From an uncultured Treponema sp. (GTDB taxonomy: Bacteria > Spirochaetota > Spirochaetia > Treponematales > Treponemataceae): a stretch of 17,974 bases of DNA. The DNA is taken from positions 1-17,974 of the forward strand of contig CALDID010000062.1 of assembly GCA_937901865.1 (NCBI GenBank), read 5' to 3'. Both the position numbers and the translations under genes were made by a program. Under the pieces are notes generated by a model. That model was not told the DNA's origin. It saw nothing but the letters and a program-made list of their open reading frames with translations, and ran no database searches. Each line of letters opens with the position of its first letter. Position 1 is the first letter of the stretch. Shown one piece after another: positions 14,426 through 17,974 of this stretch.

Positions 14426-15372
14426 TTTTCTCCTCCGTTTGTAGTCGCTGTGATTTCGTGGAACACGTCTTCAAGGCTGTTCTTTTTCATCGAAAGCTCG
14501 TACAGTCCCCAGCCTTTTTCGATAATCGCCTTTGCAATTTCTGCTCTGCAATCAGTGTTCAGCGTTGCGATAACAGAAACAGCTTCTCTATCTCCCTCAA
14601 TTTTTTCAGCCTGTGTATCAAGCGTAACAGAAGCAACTCCGTTTATAGAAGAAAGAAGCTCTTTCAGTTCTGCTTCAGTGCAAGATGTGGCAGTAAGGAG
14701 CAATGCGGCTTTGTGTCCGTAGCGTTCTTTTAGTTCGGTAGTAGAGCTGTCTGCCGCTAAGCGACCGCGCGAGATGATGATAACACGGGAACACATCACT
14801 TCTACTTCGCTTAAAATGTGGGTTGAAATGATAACGGTTCGTGTTTTTCCGATTTCTTTGATTAAGTCGCGAACGTCTACCGCTTGATTCGGGTCAAGTC
14901 CGCCTGTTGGCTCGTCCAAGATTAAAATTTCAGGGTCGCTCATAAGTGCGTGAGCAAGCCCGACTCTTTGCCTGTTGCCGCGCGAAAGCTCTGCAATATT
15001 TTTGTGCATAACTTCCTTTAATCCGCACTCTTTTGCGAGCTTTTCGACCTTGCTTACATCTTGCCCCTGCATTTTTGCGATGTAGCAAAGATAATCATAG
15101 ACAATCATATCAGGATACAACGGCGCACTTTCTGGCATATATCCGATTTTTGCCTTGCATGCAACGCTGTTTTCGACGATGTTCATTCCATCGATTTTAA
15201 CTTCTCCTGCGCTTGGCTCTAAAAAGCCCGTAATCATACGCATTGTTGTGGTTTTGCCAGCACCGTTCGGCCCTAAAAGACCTACGATTTCGCCTGTTTG
15301 AATAGAAAAACTGATGTCGTCTACAGCACGGAAGTTCCCAAAGAATCGGGAAACGTGCGATAATTCAATCAT
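14422..15372 (-). CDS. ABC transporter ATP-binding protein (GldA-like)
   Basis: A 316-residue ATPase that powers the adjacent permease. Walker A is GPNGAGKTT (34-42). The Q-loop region reads GYMPES, with Glu in place of Gln, as is frequent in this subfamily. The signature is LSRGNRQR (129-136), Walker B ILILDE (149-154), the D-loop GGLDP, and the H-loop STH (H185). A C-terminal regulatory extension of about 100 residues (from about 215) follows the nucleotide-binding domain, as in multidrug/Gld-type ATPases. The ATG has a strong GGAGGG 5 nt upstream. It is the first gene of the operon, with a recognisable promoter about 40 nt upstream. Confidence 0.95.
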   Translation of the reverse strand: MIELSHVSRFFGNFRAVDDISFSIQTGEIVGLLGPNGAGKTTTMRMITGFLEPSAGEVKIDGMNIVENSVACKAKIGYMPESAPLYPDMIVYDYLCYIAKMQGQDVSKVEKLAKECGLKEVMHKNIAELSRGNRQRVGLAHALMSDPEILILDEPTGGLDPNQAVDVRDLIKEIGKTRTVIISTHILSEVEVMCSRVIIISRGRLAADSSTTELKERYGHKAALLLTATSCTEAELKELLSSINGVASVTLDTQAEKIEGDREAVSVIATLNTDCRAEIAKAIIEKGWGLYELSMKKNSLEDVFHEITATTNGGEK

Positions 15373-15419
15373 TACGACCCTCCGAATATTTTTTTCTTCA
15401 TCTTCCTAACTGTTTCAAA

Positions 15420-15448
15420 ATCGTATCGATATATCGGTTAAGGGTCAA
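15420..15448 (-). promoter_or_regulatory. Promoter of the ABC operon
   Basis: Minus strand: TTGACC (15448-15443), 17-bp spacer, TACGAT (15425-15420), predicted start near 15413 and leader of about 41 nt. The spacer contains a perfect 10-bp palindrome CGATATATCG (15427-15436) where a regulator could bind between the two boxes. The -35 matches consensus at five of six positions, the -10 at four of six. Confidence 0.55.
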
Positions 15449-15480
15449 CCGTCCTAGCCACTTTTGTCTAAAAAAATCTT

Positions 15481-15564
15481 GTTGCACACACGCAGTGTGT
15501 TTTGAAAAGCACAGCTAGTTTTGTAAGGCAAAGGCTGAGTTGCACACACGGGGTGTTTTAAAAT
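15481..15564. repeat. Two direct copies of a GTTGCACACACG element
   Basis: GTTGCACACACG occurs at 15481-15492 and again at 15539-15550. After it, copy one continues CAGTGTGTTTTGAAAA and copy two GGGTGTTTTAAAA, so similarity extends over about 24 nt with a 2-nt gap. Each copy contains a small inverted repeat followed by T's on the plus strand (ACACAC-GCA-GTGTGT-TTT and ACAC-GGG-GTGT-TTT). No plus-strand gene precedes them. Their role is unknown; they lie between the BCAT terminator and the ABC operon promoter. Confidence 0.6.
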
Positions 15565-15565
15565 A

Positions 15566-15617
15566 AAAAGCCACAGAGATTCGATTATACGGTAGTAAAA
15601 GAATCTCTGTGGCTTTT
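15566..15617 (-). terminator. Long-stem terminator of the aminotransferase gene
   Basis: Perfect 17-bp inverted repeat: AAAAGCCACAGAGATTC (15566-15582) and GAATCTCTGTGGCTTTT (15601-15617) with an 18-nt loop. It lies 31 nt beyond the aminotransferase stop. On the minus strand the stem is followed by T's (GGCTTTTTATTTT), the normal terminator layout. The A/T outer arms make it symmetric enough to act on both strands. Confidence 0.85.
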
Positions 15618-15647
15618 ATAAAATATAGGTTATGCTTATGGCTAAGC

Positions 15648-16748
15648 CTATTTACCTGCGATAACTACAGTGTTCCAGTTGTTCGGGTCGTCTAATAATC
15701 CGTACTGTCTGCCCTTGAGCAAATGCTGCAACTTGTGCGCCACAGGACCTTCTTTGCCGTCGCCAAAGACCACTTTGCGCCCGTTGAGGTCGGTGAGAGA
15801 AGACATAGGGCTGATTCCTGCCGCTGTTCCCGTAACAAAGAACTCCGCCGCGTTCTCAAACACTTCGTCCACGCTTACCGCTCGCTCTTCCACCTTCATT
15901 CCTGCTTCTTTTGCAAGCGCAATAACGCTCTTTCTGGTGATTCCTGGCAAAATCGTGTCGCCAAGCTCTGGCGTTACCAATGTACCGTCTTTCATCACAA
16001 AGAAGATGTTGCAGCTTGAACCTTCTTGGAAATACTTGTGCTCTACCGCGTCAAGATACACACATTCAACATATCCCGCCGCTTCTGCTTCGTGCTTTGC
16101 GATGGCAGAAATGACGTAGTTTGAAGCGCATTTGATGTATCCTGTGCCGTGCGGCGTTGCGCGAATGCGGTTCGTGATGATTGCGCCGTCAAGCCCTGCC
16201 TTGAAATACGCGCTCACTGTTGTAGCACAAATGACCACATACGGCTGTTTTGCGCACCCAACGCCGATTGCGCCTTCGGAGTTCATAAACGGACGCATAT
16301 AAATGCTTTCTGCGTTTGCATAATCTTCTTTTTCCCAATCCGCATTATATTTCGGTACATAACCGAGTGCGGCGTTTCGCTTCACAAACTCAACGCTTGC
16401 TTTCACATACTGTTCAGGAGGGAAAACAGGGCAATACAGTCCTTTCATGCTGTTTGCAAAACGAGCTGCATTCTCTTCGGGGCGGAAAATCGCGACACCG
16501 CCGTCTTTTGTGGGAAATCCTTTCATTCCCTCAAAACAGCCGTAAGCATACTGGCTTGTGTAGCTCACCGTTGGAATTCCCATCTGATTGCGCTTGTCGA
16601 GCACAGCCTTGCGCTCTTCATCGCTCATTTTCATAAGCTCATCGTAAGTAACGCTGTCAACTTGAAACCACTCTTCGTCCCACGCTTTTGTGTCGGGATT
16701 GTAGCGAGCAATATAAGTAATCGGGTACAAATTAAGACCAAATGCCAT
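15648..16748 (-). CDS. ilvE: Branched-chain amino acid aminotransferase, group II
   Basis: A 366-residue fold-type IV PLP enzyme that exchanges the amino group between glutamate and leucine, isoleucine or valine in the cytoplasm. Visible family features: YAYGCFEGMKGF (68-78), FRPEENAARF (88-97), SIYMRPFMNSEG (148-159), and the PLP lysine in GYIKCASNY (K206). Others are VYLDAVEHKYFQEGSSCNIF (230-249), the cofactor-binding ILPGITRKSV (266-275), and EFFVTGTAAGISP. Length and motifs match the group II bacterial enzymes, which are longer than E. coli IlvE. The ATG has AAGGAG spaced 6 nt. It is monocistronic, with its own promoter and terminator. Other ilv/leu genes are not nearby, so whether it serves biosynthesis or catabolism cannot be told. 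Confidence 0.95.
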   Translation of the reverse strand: MAFGLNLYPITYIARYNPDTKAWDEEWFQVDSVTYDELMKMSDEERKAVLDKRNQMGIPTVSYTSQYAYGCFEGMKGFPTKDGGVAIFRPEENAARFANSMKGLYCPVFPPEQYVKASVEFVKRNAALGYVPKYNADWEKEDYANAESIYMRPFMNSEGAIGVGCAKQPYVVICATTVSAYFKAGLDGAIITNRIRATPHGTGYIKCASNYVISAIAKHEAEAAGYVECVYLDAVEHKYFQEGSSCNIFFVMKDGTLVTPELGDTILPGITRKSVIALAKEAGMKVEERAVSVDEVFENAAEFFVTGTAAGISPMSSLTDLNGRKVVFGDGKEGPVAHKLQHLLKGRQYGLLDDPNNWNTVVIAGK

Positions 16749-16783
16749 TGTTTTCTCCTTGTTGCATAGAATAGTTCTTTAAC

Positions 16784-16812
16784 AATATAGCACTTTATGA
16801 AGTATTTGTACA
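16784..16812 (-). promoter_or_regulatory. Promoter of the aminotransferase gene
   Basis: Minus strand TGTACA (16812-16807), 17-bp spacer, TATATT (16789-16784). Predicted transcription start is near 16777, leaving a leader of about 29 nt that carries the AAGGAG ribosome site. Both boxes are imperfect, but spacing and position are right. Confidence 0.5.
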
Positions 16813-16859
16813 GAACTCACAGCCTTTTTTCACTCACTTTTTTCATATAGCCTGCGCGC

Positions 16860-17528
16860 CTAGTATTGCATTTGTGGTTTGCTTTCTCGCAGAATGTGGT
16901 ACAAATGAGCAAGAAAAGTATTCATTCCGCGCACATATTTTGCTTGCCTAACGCGGAAATCGCTGTCGAGGGATTTTTTCAGAATGTCGTCCGCGTTTAT
17001 CTCTTCATCTATTGCGATGAGAATTCGAATCAAATTCGCCTCGCTTGTGGTAAAATCGTGCTGAATCCGCTTTCGGTAACTTCGGGAAAATCGGGCGCAC
17101 AAATCGAGCTGATAAAAAAATTGCGCTAAAAATCGCCGCTGATAGTGCAAACACAACGAGGGCTCTTTCTGCGCAATCGAATCTTTATAGCCCGATGAAT
17201 ACCAATTTTGAATATCCGATAGTTCAATGTTTTTGCTATACGGCACTCCATACATATCATTAAAAAAGCGTTCTTTGTATTTTTCTGCCACGTTATTTAT
17301 ATCGCCCTTACATTCTACTGTAAAAAACTCAATCACGCTCTGAATTGCCACCGCATAATCGTAGCTTCTGCAATCCGAGAGCAATCCTTGATACGTCTGC
17401 TCTTGCATTATCCGCTTGGGAATGTATATCGTCGCGATAAGCGTAAGAAATGCGATGAGAATAGTAATGCAGTCAGTAGGCGAAAGCGTATTTTTCCAAT
17501 TACACAGGTCTTGTATAAACTCTGTCAT
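16860..17528 (-). CDS. Membrane-anchored protein of unknown function
   Basis: A 222-residue protein that I do not recognise. I choose the ATG at 17528, which has GGAG upstream and lies 2 nt after the stop of the preceding gene. A TTG at 17570 would add 14 residues overlapping that gene. One membrane segment (about 20-37, CITILIAFLTLIATIYI) is followed by a basic turn and a helical cytoplasmic domain rich in Tyr, Arg and Asp/Glu (QTYQGLLSDCRSYDYAVAIQSVIEFF..., CLHYQRRFLAQFFYQLDLCARF, FLAHLYHILRES). A single N-terminal helix plus a helical cytoplasmic body resembles many small accessory or phage-defence-type membrane proteins, but no diagnostic motif supports that. It is coupled to the 98-residue membrane protein upstream. 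Confidence 0.72.
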   Translation of the reverse strand: MTEFIQDLCNWKNTLSPTDCITILIAFLTLIATIYIPKRIMQEQTYQGLLSDCRSYDYAVAIQSVIEFFTVECKGDINNVAEKYKERFFNDMYGVPYSKNIELSDIQNWYSSGYKDSIAQKEPSLCLHYQRRFLAQFFYQLDLCARFSRSYRKRIQHDFTTSEANLIRILIAIDEEINADDILKKSLDSDFRVRQAKYVRGMNTFLAHLYHILRESKPQMQY

Positions 17529-17530
17529 AA

Positions 17531-17827
17531 TTACAGCTCCGCCAATGTGTCGCAGTATTTTTTGAAACAATTTTCTTGTTCAGGGCTATTTACAGGAAAA
17601 TGGTTATCCAATTTTTCCATTTTCCTCTCTAGCATTTCAACTTCTGTATCTTTCTCTTTGCAGACACAAATAGAGAAACAAATAAGAATAGCTGCAACTA
17701 ATATTACACTGCCCCAAAAAACATGTAAGAACTCCTTATCGTCTGAATACGCTGTTGCAATCAAAAAAGAGCATAATGCTATTACAGCAAACAACACAAA
17801 CGCAAAAGTAACTTTAACTTCTTTCAT
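17531..17827 (-). CDS. Small two-TM membrane protein with coiled-coil tail, unknown function
   Basis: A 98-residue protein with two hydrophobic segments (about 7-27 and 36-55) joined by a short acidic loop (YSDDKEF), then a charged helical stretch (KEKDTEVEMLERKMEKLDNH) likely to form a short coiled coil in the cytoplasm. A clear AAGGAG (17841-17836) lies 8 nt before the ATG. It is followed after 2 nt by the next membrane protein gene, so the pair is an operon. I recognise no family. The topology suggests a small regulatory or anchoring subunit for its partner, which is inference only. Confidence 0.72.
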   Translation of the reverse strand: MKEVKVTFAFVLFAVIALCSFLIATAYSDDKEFLHVFWGSVILVAAILICFSICVCKEKDTEVEMLERKMEKLDNHFPVNSPEQENCFKKYCDTLAEL

Positions 17828-17861
17828 ACTAAAAACTCCTTAATCAAAATATTATTTGCTA

Positions 17862-17893
17862 TACCCTGCGCTTATACAAACAAACGCAGGGTA
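17862..17893. promoter_or_regulatory. Inverted repeat upstream of the small membrane-protein pair
   Basis: TACCCTGCG (17862-17870) and CGCAGGGTA (17885-17893) form a perfect 9-bp stem with a 14-nt loop, 35 nt upstream of the 98-residue gene. On neither strand is it followed by a clear T-run, so an operator or leader hairpin is as likely as a terminator. Confidence 0.4.
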
Positions 17894-17950
17894 ATCCATA
17901 TATTTCTGCTACGCCAAAGCCAACGACTTTTTACGGCGCGGCAGATAAAA

Positions 17951-17965
17951 CAAGGCAACGCCTTG
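17951..17965 (-). terminator. Possible terminator of a gene to the right of the window
   Basis: CAAGGC-AAC-GCCTTG is a perfect 6-bp stem with a 3-nt loop. Reading on the minus strand it is followed by TTTTAT. It could end a minus-strand transcript entering from outside the window. The stem is short and the T-run brief, so this is tentative. Confidence 0.35.
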
Positions 17966-17974
17966 CATTATTTC

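Noticed and set aside
15584..15589. TATAAT in the loop of the aminotransferase terminator as a minus-strand promoter
   Set aside because: No -35 hexamer at a workable distance, and the matching upstream bases belong to the terminator stem.
16149..16769. Open frame of 206 codons on the plus strand opposite the aminotransferase
   Set aside because: It is fully antisense to a clearly conserved enzyme, its product is Cys/His/Phe-rich with no domain, and it has no ribosome site I trust.

Overview
The window is compact bacterial chromosomal DNA of low to moderate GC. I think it comes from a spirochaete, probably a host-associated Treponema-like organism. The hints are an RsbU/STAS signalling operon next to a VanY-type carboxypeptidase with a relaxed, spirochaete-like lipobox, a GldA/F/G-plus-DUF4340 ABC operon, and scattered palindromic intergenic repeats. 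There is no rRNA or other taxonomic marker, so this assignment is inference. I see no tRNA, CRISPR array, IS element or prophage.

Layout, left to right. (1) 1-136: a cluster of inverted and direct intergenic repeats. (2) 137-1645 (-): a membrane HD-GYP c-di-GMP phosphodiesterase, divergent from (3) 1944-3539 (+), a soluble multi-PAS protein with no output domain. (4) 3602-5554 (+): the tRNA-modification enzyme MnmG, with its own strong promoter placed almost on the start codon, ending in a hairpin terminator. (5) 10441 down to 5611 (-): a four-gene operon in the order canonical RsbU-type PP2C phosphatase, a nine-TM protein with a degenerate PP2C domain, a STAS anti-sigma-factor antagonist, and a VanY-like D,D-carboxypeptidase. 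Its genes overlap or are separated by 3-12 nt, and its promoter is positioned so that the mRNA should begin at the first ATG. (6) 10491-10672: directly upstream of that promoter, eight degenerate tandem units of 22-23 bp, each headed by a small dyad (YYACG-NN-CGTRR). (7) 15372 down to 10681 (-): an ABC operon (ATPase, permease, GldG-like protein, DUF4340 protein). (8) 16748 down to 15648 (-): a group II branched-chain aminotransferase with its own promoter and a 17-bp-stem terminator. (9) 17827 down to 16860 (-): two coupled small membrane proteins of unknown function.

How the genes may work together. The RsbU-like phosphatase should dephosphorylate a STAS antagonist such as the one two genes downstream, which would then sequester an anti-sigma or other kinase that is not in this window. 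The middle protein keeps the phosphatase fold but has lost three of the four metal-binding acids, so it may be a pseudophosphatase that senses or competes. The operon ends in a cell-wall peptidase, which suggests the switch concerns the envelope. The HD-GYP and PAS proteins form a second, separate signalling pair.

The points that most deserve follow-up are the 23-bp array abutting a leaderless signalling promoter, and the active plus degenerate PP2C pair. No gap between genes exceeds 300 bp. The largest (1646-1943, 10442-10680, 15373-15647) are described as features.
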